Positions 43,703 through 55,014 of a stretch of 64,000 bases of DNA are shown piece after piece. The translations under genes were made by a program, and so were the position numbers. Under the pieces are notes generated by a model, which did no database searches, was not told the DNA's origin, and was given only the letters and a program-made list of their open reading frames with translations. Where the stretch lies: NCBI GenBank assembly GCA_036346225.1, contig JARFIW010000170.1, positions 11,842,501 to 11,906,500 on the forward strand, written 5' to 3'. Within the stretch, counting starts at the first letter, position 1; the number at the start of each line of letters is the position of its first letter. Source of the stretch: Platerodrilus igneus. Taxonomy: Eukaryota > Arthropoda > Insecta > Coleoptera > Lycidae.

Positions 43703-44527
43703 TTTGTACTCTAATCTATACCAAATCCTGTCCTTTCATATTAAAATAAAGCTCCTTGTTACAGTTGGCTACACTGATACGGTCCACGTTTCACAATATT
43801 GCATAATGGTTTATATTATGACATAATTACGTGGCAAATTGTATCAAATACCAAACACGTTTACAATGATACAATTCTTATTTTAAAACAAAAATAAAGC
43901 AAAGTTCTCACTTAACAAGCGCCTTGCAGTTAAATCTCAGGGCATCTCCTTGTTTGGGTGTTGGTTGCGTCATGCCATTGTTGAATCCAAATTTAACATC
44001 TATCCTCTTTCGTTGTTCGTAGGTAAGGCAAGAGGGATACAGGTAAAGGTACTCGTAGATAAAGATAAAAGGGAACCTACATCCTAAAAAAGAGAAAAGA
44101 CCAAAACACGACACAGGTAGACGTTACCCGCTTGACGTCTCGTGGCTAATAATGTTGTGTTGCTCCGCGCACTTACGCCACTCACTCCGCACCTGCGCAT
44201 TCTTTTGCGCCGACGCAACTGTCCAGGATGGCGGAAATTAACAAGTTTATTTTAAAATAATGGCGGGAATTTAGTCACATATTTAAAAATGTACATTTCC
44301 AAATGTGGAATGTAACATCCTATTGATTTGTGTTCATTCCAAAAGTAAAGTTTTCTCTTTTAAGAAATGTTTGATATTTTTCAAATAATTCTACGTTAGA
44401 TCAAAATCTATGTAGTCTAAAAATTATATTACTTAAAGGAAATTGCGTAATCTTATTGGTGGAATTTATTAATACAGGAACTATTAAATTGAAATATGAG
44501 TATAAACGTTTCCAAGGAACGTCACAA
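43703..44527. other. Stretch between gypsy and repeat R2, with CpG-richer part
   Basis: 43703-43900 is AT-rich with an AATAAA at about 43746. Between 44120 and 44245 is a CpG-rich block (CTCCGCGCACTTACGCC, GCGCCGACGC) ending in AGGATGGCGGAAATT, which could be a promoter/5' UTR of unknown direction. No gene can be built. Confidence 0.35.
43908..44084 (-). CDS. Weak candidate exon, unassigned
   Basis: On the minus strand a strong polypyrimidine acceptor (GGTCTTTTCTCTTTTTTAG) is followed by a frame open for 57 codons to TGA at 43908-43910. It ends KQGDALRFNCKALVK and includes YEQRKRIDVKFGF. GTGAGA overlaps the stop codon and could act as a donor. No family recognised, and the first part is low-complexity. 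Confidence 0.2.
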   Translation of the reverse strand, partial: GCRFPFIFIYEYLYLYPSCLTYEQRKRIDVKFGFNNGMTQPTPKQGDALRFNCKALVK

Positions 44528-44660
44528 GGTAACGGAACGGATTGTCAACGTTGGTGAAGCTTAACAATTGAAACTGATAATTCCATATTGCTCAATGGAC
44601 GGAAGTGGTTGAAATTAGATATGTATTTGCCTGGTGTAACATTTGATGATTATGGGCACT
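44528..44660 (+). repeat. Dispersed repeat R2, copy b
   Basis: Partner of 19639-19770. The SINE copy 3 begins within about 12 bp of its end. Confidence 0.6.
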
Positions 44661-44671
44661 ACATTTGATTT

Positions 44672-44952
44672 TCCGTGCTCCACCCAAAGGCACTATAGTG
44701 GCCAGAAAGCGATTTGTTTTTACCTGGAAATTTTGAATTTTGTCAAACCCTTGCTGTTCGATGCAAGGTAGGGATCTTTAACGTGCATGACAATACACAC
44801 AAAGGACCTACATTTTACCTCATCTGAACCAGAGGCGTATTTTCGTGAAAAATGCTCGTTTAACATTTTCCAAGTGAACCCTGTCGGGATTGGAACCCGG
44901 GACCTTGAGCATAGTAGTCACATGTATACCGACTATGCCACGGAAACGCAAT
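44672..44952 (-). mobile_element. tRNA-derived SINE, copy 3
   Basis: Minus-strand copy of the family at 11764 and 21788. In minus sense the head is TTTCCGTGGCATAGTCGG, the B-box-like region reads GGTTCCAATCC (one base off the consensus), and the body carries AAAGATCCCTACCTTGC. It is the most diverged of the three in the promoter boxes, so probably inactive. No clear target duplication was found. Confidence 0.8.
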
Positions 44953-46720
44953 GAAGATTCTTGACAGCATTTATTTCTATACACAGCTTTTCTGGTGAGG
45001 CTAAATATTCGACTATGACAAAAGTTTCAAGAATTGTGTTTTCTACATCTGTCTACTTACCAGTTGTCATTGCTAGCTTCTGCACTTATTACGGAGTTAT
45101 TTTCAACTACTACGTAATATTTACAGTATTTACATCTTTTCTTTGGAGACCTGTAATCAGCTTTCCGTTTGGCACAGTTTTACTTTGTTGTCTTCTTTCT
45201 TACAAAACAATTACATATCTATCTTTTTGTTTTCCCACGAAACTTCACAGTAGGGTTGGCATTGGTAGATTTAAGGAAGGGGGAATGGTGTAATTGAAAA
45301 CTCATCCAATTCTCTGCAGGTATTATCAGATCTACCCTCAACTCTGCATTGCAAGTCACCAAAATAATGTATGGCTAACCTTGTTTGACTCTACTTATGG
45401 TCAACTATATTTGTTTGAGACATGCTACTTAATACTCAAAGGATATCTAACGCTGAAGGGCTAGAACTTTTAATAAAGCAGTTGTATAATTAAAATCAGA
45501 TGCCAAATCATAAACTTTTAAAAAGTACTGATTTATCACTTTGCTTGAATTTTACACACAAAAAAATCTGGTCATTAACTAAATAATCTAATAGAAACAA
45601 ATTGTAGTACCATTTAATAACAATGTTAAAATCAAAAAGTATTATAAAAGTGTCGCATATTGAAATAGAATTCCAGTAATACATCAAATGCAATTACAAA
45701 AATAGTAAAATCGATCACATACATATGCCAATCAGTCTTATGATTTATAATTACAATTTATTACTAATTTATATTAAAATAATGCATTGTAAAAAAATAG
45801 TTTAGTACAGTAGGAATTACTTTACAACTACATCACTTTTTCTGTTTGATAGATAGTTTAGAGTCAAAGCATTAAGTCTTATGTCCAAATGTAACAAATG
45901 ACAAGCAGGGGTGATGGCACACGTTCGAAGGATGATTTTAAGCTTGTTTGTCCAATACAATCGTTTATTGACCATAGTTTATAAATAACCCAATATTTAT
46001 GAGCACATTACAACTTCCTTTTAGATAATTTGTCACAATGTTTTATGTATCATAAGAATACTATTTGGTACAATAATAAAAGGTCTCCAAATTTGACCTT
46101 CGGGTTTAAATCGTTAAATATTGATACCAATCTTAATTGACAGTTTTCTGCGGTGACAAGTATCGAGTAAAAAATTTTATAATTAGTTGTGGTTTGGTCA
46201 TCAAGTGATTTCCCATTAAAAATATCATACTTATTGAGAAACTCATTACAAAAACGAGAAGTATTTTGCTGAAATTGGAAAAAGAAGCTTAGTAGCAACC
46301 ATTGAAGTTCATGAAAATGTTACGAAGAAATTTGAAGTATGCATCAGTAAAAGATAAGGTCAACATGCTTACAAACATGGTGCTCGGCCAGAAGAAATGC
46401 TGTGGTTAGGACTAGTGTTGATGAAAACCTGAAAATTTCAGTTCGTAAATGTTGACAGTGTCGGTATTAAAAGATCTAGCCTGCATAACAGTCGATTCAA
46501 GAATTAAAACCAAAAGCTCACGTGTGACATTGTACCTTTGTTAATCGAGTCATCTAAAGAAAATTACTATATTTTAAAAAATAATCTTTAGCACAGAGCT
46601 CACTTTGAAATGCTGGATTAGGTCAATAAACAGAATTAGAATATAACATGAGCAAAATCCAAAAGAAATACTGGTGAAACTATTGTATCCTGAAAAGTGA
46701 ACACGGTGTGGTTTTTAGTT
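44953..46720. other. Unassigned AT-rich stretch
   Basis: A 110-codon plus frame (44961-45293) is very hydrophobic with no known motif and starts inside SINE-adjacent sequence; I do not call it a gene. Nothing else recognised. Confidence 0.4.
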
Positions 46721-47010
46721 CAGAGATTGGTCTTTATTTCTTCCAGAATGACGTTGGTGCAGTTACTGTGAATGAAGTTAGATACCGGATAATGATGACG
46801 CCTGTGGAAGGAATTAGAAAGCATGGTTGTTCAAAACCTATGGTTTCAATAAGACGGCGACACTTGCAACAGGGCCAGTGAAACACTAAATCCTGCAAGG
46901 AGATGATTTGGCGATGGAATAATTTCTCGATAACCAATATAGTCATGCAACGATCTCACACCACTGGGACTTTGTTTTCGAAAATTTTGGTAAAAGAATA
47001 CAACACACCA
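46721..47010 (+). pseudogene. DDE transposase relic, catalytic-domain fragment
   Basis: Starts in frame with SEIGLYFFQNDVGAVTVNEV followed by RYRIMMT. After a slip it reads ESMVVQNLWFQ, then DGDTCNRASETLN (degenerate form of the QQDGATCHTA motif with the second catalytic Asp), then FGDGIISR and DLTPLGLCF (PLDFFLWG-like). This is the C-terminal half of the same insect IS630/Tc1-mariner-like group whose N-terminal part is at 14282. Several frame changes and stops. Confidence 0.6.
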
Positions 47011-47955
47011 AAGATGCTTGTTTTAATTTCTGGAAAATACGCATCTTAGTTTACACGCTGTGGCGATCAAATATCTTTTTAAAGAATTATAGCAGAAATT
47101 TTTAACTTAAATGTAGATAATTAGAAGTTTTGACTAATTCGTGAGCATCCAGTACTGTAGGATACTTAATACAGGGTTAAAGCACAGCGAAAAAATCTTA
47201 TCTACAAAAAAACAGTCGTATTCGAAAGGCAGGCCTAAATTGATGTTTGCATCATATAATAGATGTTAAATTGGTTATTCAGAAACGTAAGCTTCTCAAT
47301 TCATCACTCCGCCTACTACAGCAACGAAGTGCAGTAGATTTCACTATCGTCATTCCAGAAGACTGTCCAAGATTACTTCTGCCTTGAAAATGAAAATAGT
47401 GTAACTGTACCCGTAACAGCATTGTATGCTAAGATAAAGAGGCTGAGCTCTTGCTAATATAGTACATAGACTACATTATTTTAATTTTTACAAGCCAGAA
47501 GCAAGCTTGGACGTTGTTTTCTGGAATGATTGTAGATGTCAACTAATAATCAAGCTATCCCAGTAACTGTTATACCTGGCAGAAGTAGTTTAATTAAAAA
47601 GAGAAACATGATAACCGAATGTAGAATAACCAAAGCGAGGAAGTTTATGCGGAATAGCAGTTCCACATAGAGAAGAATATCACACAGCTTGCGATGACGG
47701 ACTGTTTGGTGCCCCTCAATATATTGACGAAGACAAGACCTTTCAGAGTGTGTTAGTGAAATGCAGAATTTTTGTAATTCTTTATTTCTTCTTTATTTTC
47801 TTTTCGCATTTATTTATAGGAACCCACTTCCTACCACTGCGGTTAGCCCCGACGCACCCCTTTTATTGTTACAGGGTTCCCGCCCTTCAGGGCAAGCTAA
47901 ATTTAAAATAGTTTCAACAATAACAAGAAAAAGCATATCCGTAACAAAGTGCTTT
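47011..47955. other. Unassigned stretch
   Basis: A more GC-rich segment (47820-47890) resembles nothing recognised; the rest is AT-rich. It may contain further decayed transposase sequence. Confidence 0.35.
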
Positions 47956-48180
47956 ACACTACGTACAATTCACTGCACTCGTTCAGGAGAACCATTCTTG
48001 CATCATGACAATGCTCCAACCTCACACAGTGCAAAACAAGAAGTGCCCACTAGTCTGAAGTTTAATGTTGTTCATCTGCCATACTCCCCAGACCTAGCAT
48101 CTGATCGATTACCTCCTTCTACTGCTGAAAAGAGATCTTAAGGGTCTTACATTCAGTGGAAATGATTAAAACTTATTGAC
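47956..48180 (+). pseudogene. Mariner transposase relic, C-terminal fragment
   Basis: The frame at 47761-48141 includes FLHHDNAPTSHSAKQ (HDNA(P/R)xH with the second catalytic Asp) and VVHLPYSPDLASD, which corresponds to the PYSPDLAPCDF end of the D,D34D mariner catalytic domain; the third Asp context is garbled by a slip. Downstream frames give KRDLKGLTFSG-like readings. No inverted terminal repeats identified. Confidence 0.65.
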
Positions 48181-49494
48181 CAATTGATTCAAAATATAAC
48201 CTTGGAAATTTTCAGGGACAGAGCTGAAAATGAATGCAATGCTGGGAGCTATATAGTGGAGCTAAAGGAAATTATTTCGAAAATAAGTCTGATTCTGTAA
48301 CTAAAGAATCGGGCTTTTATTTCTTTTACAAATTTAGTCAAAGCTTTTACATTTGCATTATTTTTCTGTTTCCCCTATTAGTAATACTAATTATTGTTGC
48401 TATTTACTTGGTCATAAATAATACTAATCACGTTTAAAAATAGTATTATACAACAATGCTAATGGCTATTATTACCGAAAATGAAAGTTACATATGAGTG
48501 AGGGAAGTGAACCAGGGGGTTGTAGTCTTCCTTTGAAACGTTTATAATCATATTTCATTTTAATAGTTTCTGTACTACTAAATCTTAGCAATAGGGTTAA
48601 GCTATTTCCTTTAAGAAATATAATTTTTAGGTTACATGCATTTTTGATTTCGGATAGAATTATTTTTCGATCTTATATTGTTCACACTCAAAGGTTGTCA
48701 AATTCAATATAGCGGTTTTGAAAGAAATGATATAATTTCGTTTTAAATTATTGCAATATTATGATTTTGATTAGTAATGTATTATGCCGGCACCGATGAT
48801 CTCATTATCTAAGTGCAAAAACAGGTCAAATGCAAATTGTGCTGACTAAAATAAATAAAGTCCCGGTTTCTGAGCTTGGTTAACCTATCCGCAAGTTAAT
48901 TGTACATATTTATAAGATGGAGACGACACAAACATAATTTCAATTTGCAGTTTAAATTCATCTGTCCGAAAAGTTTGCCGAACATGTCTTGAATTATTTT
49001 ATTAAGGAGTGGTCCATTTTTTAGAGCATTTCGTACTTATCATTCAAACAATCAACATGCAACTTGCGTAGGTTAGCTACCTTTGAGAATAGGTTTTTAA
49101 ACAGACTGCATACCCTACCAAGTTGGTTGTTTTTAATTTTAGGAGCACATTGGTTCCCATATCGATAACTTTATGATGGGGATAAACATGTTGAGAGTTT
49201 CGAAGTCAAAGTAGATAGAGGCATTTTATATAAGCTACAGTCAAAAATCATTCATCAGGTGTTTATGAAAACCTCTGAAACTATACCCGAGAAAGATTAT
49301 AAATACTTTTATGTATTTCATTTTTACATTAAACGGTTGTTTCAATATACAGTAAGTCTATAGAGTAATATTTACTTTTTATATACATTATTTTTCGTCA
49401 TATGCATGCCCAACATATTATTGTGTAATTAATCAGAGTCAATTAATGTATAATATTGCGAAATCAACGGATTTAGTTTTGGTCATATTAAACG
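48181..49494. other. AT-rich stretch, nothing recognised
   Basis: No frame, repeat or motif that I could support. Confidence 0.4.
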
Positions 49495-50720
49495 AGAGTA
49501 GGTTATGATCTACGTAGTTTTTACAATTTGCAGTTCAACTTGTGCAAAATCAGTCACCTCTTTCCAGCATTTCCCTTTAAACATTGTTACTGTATCATCT
49601 GCATAAGATATTATTCTAATGTTTACATATAAGTTAGTTATTTCATTTATACAAATAAAAAATAGCAATGGTCCTAGTACAGTACCGTGAGTAATTCCAC
49701 ATGTGACAGTTGTTGGTTTACTTGTTTCATTATTAACTTTATAACTCTTTGTGACCTATCTGCTAAAAGTCTGTTAATAATTTTAGCAGCTCTCCTCTTA
49801 TTCCTATTAAGTATAGTTTTTCAATAAGTATATCATGTTGAACAGTATCGAACACTTTAGCTAAGTCTAGGTATACTGATAATACTTTCTCATTAGAGTC
49901 TAGAGCTTGTACAATTTCATTTAATTCAAAAATTGCCTTTCCTGTAGACTATTTTTTTCTAAAGCCGAATTTTGACAAGAGATTATTTTTTTCAGGGAGT
50001 TTGTTAGTCCTTTAGATATTACCTTTCCAAATTTTTTGTTAAGTTAGTTATTAAAGAGATTGGTGTGTGATTAATAATTTTTTTTCTGTACTCGGTTATA
50101 AATATAGGGATTACTATTGTTTGTTTAAAACTTTCAGAAACTTCTTAGTCTCTATACCAGTATTTACCAAATATAGTATTGGCGGTGCAATATAATTTTG
50201 TAGTAGTTTTAATTCTTTTACTGATATTTCATCAATTCCTGCTGAGTTTGTACTATTTAATGTGCCAATATGTTCTTTGATTTCACTAATAGTGGCTGGT
50301 TCAACAAAATCAAAGAAGTGGGTTTAACAGACTTAAATGTGGTTTCCATATATTGGACACTCTTTATTTTATTTGTCATTGATTACCTTATCGTCACATA
50401 ATAATCATTAAAAATGTCATTTATCTTGATTATTAGTTACTATTTGACTATGATCTTGTGTTATGTGAGGTATTGGTTAATGTTTTTTAGGATTCGAATT
50501 TCTGCTATTATTCATTAGTTGCCAAATTTTTTTTTTATTGCTTTCAGCCTCTTCCACTGTATATGCAAAATAATCATATTTATACTTATTAATTTTATTA
50601 CCATAGTTTGGTAGATTTTATAATTAATTATTAATTGCTCATTATCATAATGCTTTAGAAGTTGGGTTTTTAAACTGTCTCTTCGTTTTATAGATATCAC
50701 AAGACCTGACGTAATTCATA
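49495..50720 (-). pseudogene. CR1/Jockey-like LINE reverse transcriptase relic
   Basis: Read on the minus strand from 50700: a linker helix region (RRDSLKTQLLKHYDNEQL...), then the N-terminal RT motif PATISEIKEHIGTLNSTNSA with GIDEIS, then KVFDTVQHDILIEKL (the F..V.H..L motif), VTCGITHGTVLGPLLFFICI (QGSVLGP-like), and ISYADDTVTMFKG with the YADD active site at about 49595. Frames change several times and stops are common. The endonuclease part is not seen. The LINE fragment at 1-361 may be of a related clade. Confidence 0.75.
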
Positions 50721-50904
50721 TTTGCCGTTTATCGTGCTGCTTACTTTGGTATGTAGATTATTTTGCAATTACCTAGAAGCGCGATTGACAGTTCAGGTTA
50801 TTTAACATTTGATTTTAGAAATCTTCCTTTCAGCTAGCAGTTTTAAATAGGTCTATTAATGTTGTTATGGTTAAGGCTTGTTTTATGTGTAAGCAATAGT
50901 GTAC

Positions 50905-51211
50905 TTAACGATTTCTTATGTAAATTTTGAGCCAGAATCACTCTCCTGATCTCAGGTTTTGGCATCCTCTTGCTATTTTTTTTTAGCACTTTTGTCTAAA
51001 AAACCCTGCGAGATTAGGCATTCTAGACCCCCACCCCTCCCCTCCCCCAAATACTACCTGTCCTACCAAGTTAGTCGACAACCATTCTTGATAGTACACT
51101 TGAGATTTTTGATATTTTACCGAAACAAGATTTTTAATGGAGTACTTAACCGAGTTTTTCTGTGGATTACCGGCTAGATTTTCTGGGGCCAAAACTGTAT
51201 GTAACGGAGTG
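50905..51211 (+). repeat. Dispersed repeat R3, copy b
   Basis: Partner of 32565-32865 (minus). Shared blocks: AGCCAGAATCACTCTCCTGA, AGTTAGTCGACAACCATT and TTTCTGGGGCCAAAACTGTA. A C-rich insertion-like segment (CCCCCACCCCTCCCCTCCC) at 51029-51047 is specific to this copy. Confidence 0.65.
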
Positions 51212-51891
51212 TAATCATTTGAGGTTAACAGCCATCATAGCGAGTTGTATACTATATTTTATCCTCGACTAATTCTATTAATACATTTTTAAACATATTT
51301 TTATTAAACTTTTGGCTACCGATCTGATTTACATGGATTGCACAGTTCAATAGTTGCTAATGCTGTATAATTTTCATAGAAATTATTGATTCAAATATCA
51401 TTTTCAAATTGGTTTACAAGAAAGAATAATGATCATTATACAAAACATTCTTCTTGTTGCAAATTAATAGATAAGATTAAAATATCAAATACATATAAAA
51501 TATTATGCAATTTATATATTGCAATACTAGTTACAATGTAATTTCGTGCAACATAATAATAATTATAATAAAGATAAACTTATAAGCATTCAGTTTCTAC
51601 ATCATTACTTCATAGTTATGATACTTTAGTTAAAAACACATTGTTTACAGGAATCTACTGAAATACTATTATTCATTGTATTGTTGCTGTGCAAAATGCT
51701 GGTTGTACACTGTAGTATTCAAAATGTAGTATTCATAAATTAATAACATATTACAAAAAAGGTTAATAAGGCGATGAACTGCTTTTCAAAAAGCAACAAC
51801 ATAAGAAAAAGATACTTAAATGAAACTAATTATACTTCCTTATAGTAATTAAAAATAAAAGTCTTCAAGAGTTTTTACCTACACCAGAATT
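51212..51891. other. AT-rich stretch, nothing recognised
   Basis: No coding or repeat signal. It could be the 3' UTR side of the candidate exon at 51892. Confidence 0.35.
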
Positions 51892-52006
51892 TCAAACAGT
51901 CTCAAACTCGGTAGTGAAAAACATTTGTGCTAGTCGTTGACCGGTATAAAACTGTACTTCTTGTCCATCTTGCCATTCAAGCATGCACAATTCGCTTGAC
52001 ACTGCC
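51892..52006 (-). CDS. Candidate terminal coding exon, unassigned
   Basis: On the minus strand a good acceptor (ATGGTTTTCTGTTTTAG) is followed at 52006 by a frame of 37 complete codons to TGA at 51892-51894. The peptide has normal protein composition: SSELCMLEWQDGQEVQFYTG, then QRLAQMFFTTEFETV at the C-terminus. Composition is unlike the AT-driven frames around it. The first exonic base completes a codon begun in the previous exon, which should lie at higher coordinates; none was identified. Family not recognised. Confidence 0.4.
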
Positions 52007-54003
52007 CTAAAACAGAAAACCATACTGATTAAATGAAATACTAATTCCATAGTTAATACAAAATGTGACAGCAGAGAGCAGATTGCAGGAGATAAATAAA
52101 ACATTATGCTCTCGCCTCTCATGTAGTCGAGACAGGGTAATCCATGGACTATGTGAAGCGGGACGTAAAGTTTTACTTATTTCCCTTGGGACGTAAGTGG
52201 TCATCCAAATGAAGGAAGCCTCATGGTTACAAATCTATGGTTACAGGTCTAAGCCTACATTAAATAATTCTCTATTCTTATTTGAATTTTAAACTTAATT
52301 TAAGGGCATTTTTAATGATTTTGAATTTAGAGGTAGGGAAAAAATAATATACTGAAACAGTGAGGGTTGGGGTGGGTTTATATACGGGGGGGGGGGGGAG
52401 AGGCTGCGTTCACATATCTTATTAAAATAATAATAAAACAGGGGAACATTTATTCATACTTTTAAAATCATTAAATAAAAAGCAAGGGTTTAAAAACACA
52501 GGTCATAATTATAAAAGGATACTTGGGATTCTCGGTGTTGAGCCTCCATGATTAATAGTAACTAGGGAATGTCATGTGCTAACTTCTTCACTGGTGGTAG
52601 ACGGCATCAACGTATGAAAGCATGATTCATTTGTTGGAACGTTTTGATAACAAGGAATCCAAACTAAAAGCCAAATTTATTATTCTGATTTAAATGCCTA
52701 GGATTAAGACCACCTTTCATTTGTATTATATAACCATCAAAATTTACAGTATTGTAGTAGTTTAGTTGTAATATTAGGGTTGAACCTCAGTTTAATATTT
52801 AGAGTTCAATATTAAAGTTAGAAGTTTAGTTAAAAGATTGTTATTGGTTATCATGCATTTGAAATGAATTTCATGCATTGTACATAATATATTAAGGAAC
52901 TAGTGGGCTAGGACAATTTAAAAAGACATAGTGTGTAGATTAAAAAAATGATTGCTATTGATGTTGTCATGGAAACAGGAGAATGTTTAATTATTAAAAA
53001 GGTAATTTTTGGATAGTTTTTGATGAGATTTTTTGTAAAAACAAGCTCTGAAAATAAAGATAAGTTACATTTAAATTTGGAGTTATTTATTAATAGAAAT
53101 TGTAAAAAGTGACTAGGAGGGAAATAGCCCTTATCCAGCAAAGATTGGTGTAATTAAGAAGAGTCAGGCATAGTGCTTGTGATACTAGGATATTTCTAGA
53201 GGAGTTTTAGAAGAGTTTGATTATTGTGCGAAGTTTGCCCAAGTCCAAGGAGTTATAAATCGATCGAAGCACCACTACTGTTAGCATTGGTACCAGGAGC
53301 CTAAGGCAATCAGCGCACCCTAATTGTTCCAACAGTAAAGAACATCGTGAAACAGCTACTACTAGTGAAGACCAGGACCAGTAATAAGTATCCATTAATA
53401 ACAAACTTAATTTCCGTAATTGATTTAAAATCAACCCTTACAAAGGGTCATTTGTAATATTAGTAGAACTAAAACAAACAATTGTGTTAGGTTTTGGATG
53501 TCACTGCTGAAAGAGTTAGAGAATTGTACACCATTGATATCTTGTAAGACGCTGTCCACAGCCCAGGATTTTAAGAGGTATTTATTTAGAAATAAGTCTT
53601 CTGATTGCCATTATTGATTGAAGGATTAATTCTGTGAATCAAAAGTATCCAATACCACACAAAATATATTTGACAACACATTTAGTACTCAATAATTTAT
53701 CAGTACCTAGTGAAAGGTTACATATCGTATCAGTCTGTCAATCGTGACATAAGGGTGCGTGCGTCAATTATATTTTAAAAGGGGGAAACTTTCCGATCAT
53801 AACGGTGACTGCTCTGGTTTTTGAACCCAGACTAGAGTAGTTAATTTGGCAACAAAAATTATTAGAATACCCGAGTTAGGAGTACTCATAGCCGAGGCAT
53901 ATTATATAAGAACTAGGAGCTGAGCCGCACGATGCCCTTGAAGCACCAGCAGAAGGAATTATATTCGATTTAAGAAAATACGAAAGGAGGGGGGGGGGGG
54001 TTA
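52007..54003. other. Unassigned stretch with two poly(G) runs
   Basis: AT-rich with two unusually long G runs: 13 G at 52386-52398 and 12 G at 53989-54000. No gene was recognised; a 75-codon minus frame at 53207-53434 has no motif. Confidence 0.4.
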
Positions 54004-54010
54004 TTGTAAT

Positions 54011-54102
54011 ACATACCGCGGGAACGTAATGGATTTATGGTGCCTCGCTCGGGCTGCAAAACCTCTCTTCACCGTAAATCCTACTTACGTTCCTTGGTAT
54101 GT
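54011..54102. repeat. Long imperfect hairpin (arms 32-33 bp, 27-base loop)
   Basis: Left arm 54011-54042 and right arm 54070-54102 are reverse complements at all but about six positions (ACATACC, GGAACGTAA, GGATTTA, GGTG blocks). It starts ten bases after the 12-G run. It could be a foldback element, a small hairpin RNA precursor, or the ends of a deleted inverted-repeat transposon. Confidence 0.7.
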
Positions 54103-54515
54103 TGTAACAGTTTTTTTTGACCACAGTTGAACACCAACGAATTTTTAGTCCTAATAACTCTAGTATAGTCATTAAAATCACGCGAGCCATTTTTAAACAA
54201 ATAAATACAAGTATTGATATTGTATGTGCTAATCACCATACAGAAATGCTAGTTTGGTTGCTAACATCAGGCGCAGAAAGTTAATACAACTATTATCAAG
54301 GCTAAACAGCTTTCCTGTTTAGTGCATAGCACATTTGCGCTCACATTAGCTAGAGCTCTCGTAGAGAAGATAATGGAACTAATAAGGGTTCTGGCGTGTA
54401 ACTTGTGCCTGGCTTTTTGTGCGGTAGTTGAACCCTAGTGCGCTCGACACTAGGCCTTGATGTTTAAACGATGGTAAGAATTAAAATAATAATTAATTCA
54501 TCATCATTTTGTTTT

Positions 54516-54650
54516 CGACCTTACTTAAGGTCGGTTTGACGCAGCTCTAACTTCTTTTCTAATCTGTGCTAATCTAAAAAGCACTACATACCCTTCACAA
54601 CCTAACTTTCTAATAATTTGACTAATATAGTTTGGTCTAGGTCTTCCTAT
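54516..54650 (-). mobile_element. RTE LINE 3' end fragment
   Basis: About 130 bp aligning with 55012-55145, the 3' end of the RTE element to its right (shared GTCGGTTTGACGCAGCTCTAA and CCTTCACAACCTAA blocks). A 5'-truncated second copy, as is usual for LINEs. Confidence 0.75.
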
Positions 54651-54795
54651 ATCCTTCTATCTTTTTCCTATCCAGCTGACTCTACATAGATATTAGCAAC
54701 CTGATGGTTGTTAAAGAAATCTAACATGTTTACATGATTACCATTTATAAGGAAACGAAATATAACCTGGTTATCCGCTTCAAAAAGGAAAAGTG

Positions 54796-54981
54796 TTAAA
54801 TTATATGTTATGGTCAGGCTTAAGCAACGAATCGCTGCCAACATGCCAGACCGCTACCTAATTGTGAGTTATGTCATGGTGACGTTTATTAAATTATATG
54901 TTATGGTAAGGCTTAAGCAACAAAACGCTACCAACATGCCAGACCGCTAACTAATTGTGAGTTATGTCCTGGTGACATTTA
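54796..54981 (+). repeat. Tandem duplication, 2 x 93 bp
   Basis: Two consecutive 93-bp units starting TTAAATTATATGTTATGG, differing at about nine positions. It lies between the RTE fragment and the RTE poly(A) tail. Confidence 0.85.
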
Positions 54982-55014
54982 GTTAACTGATTTTTTTTTT
55001 TTTTTCAAACTTAC

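Noticed and set aside
44961..45293. 110-codon hydrophobic plus frame
   Set aside because: No motif, no supported start or splice site, and composition follows T-richness.
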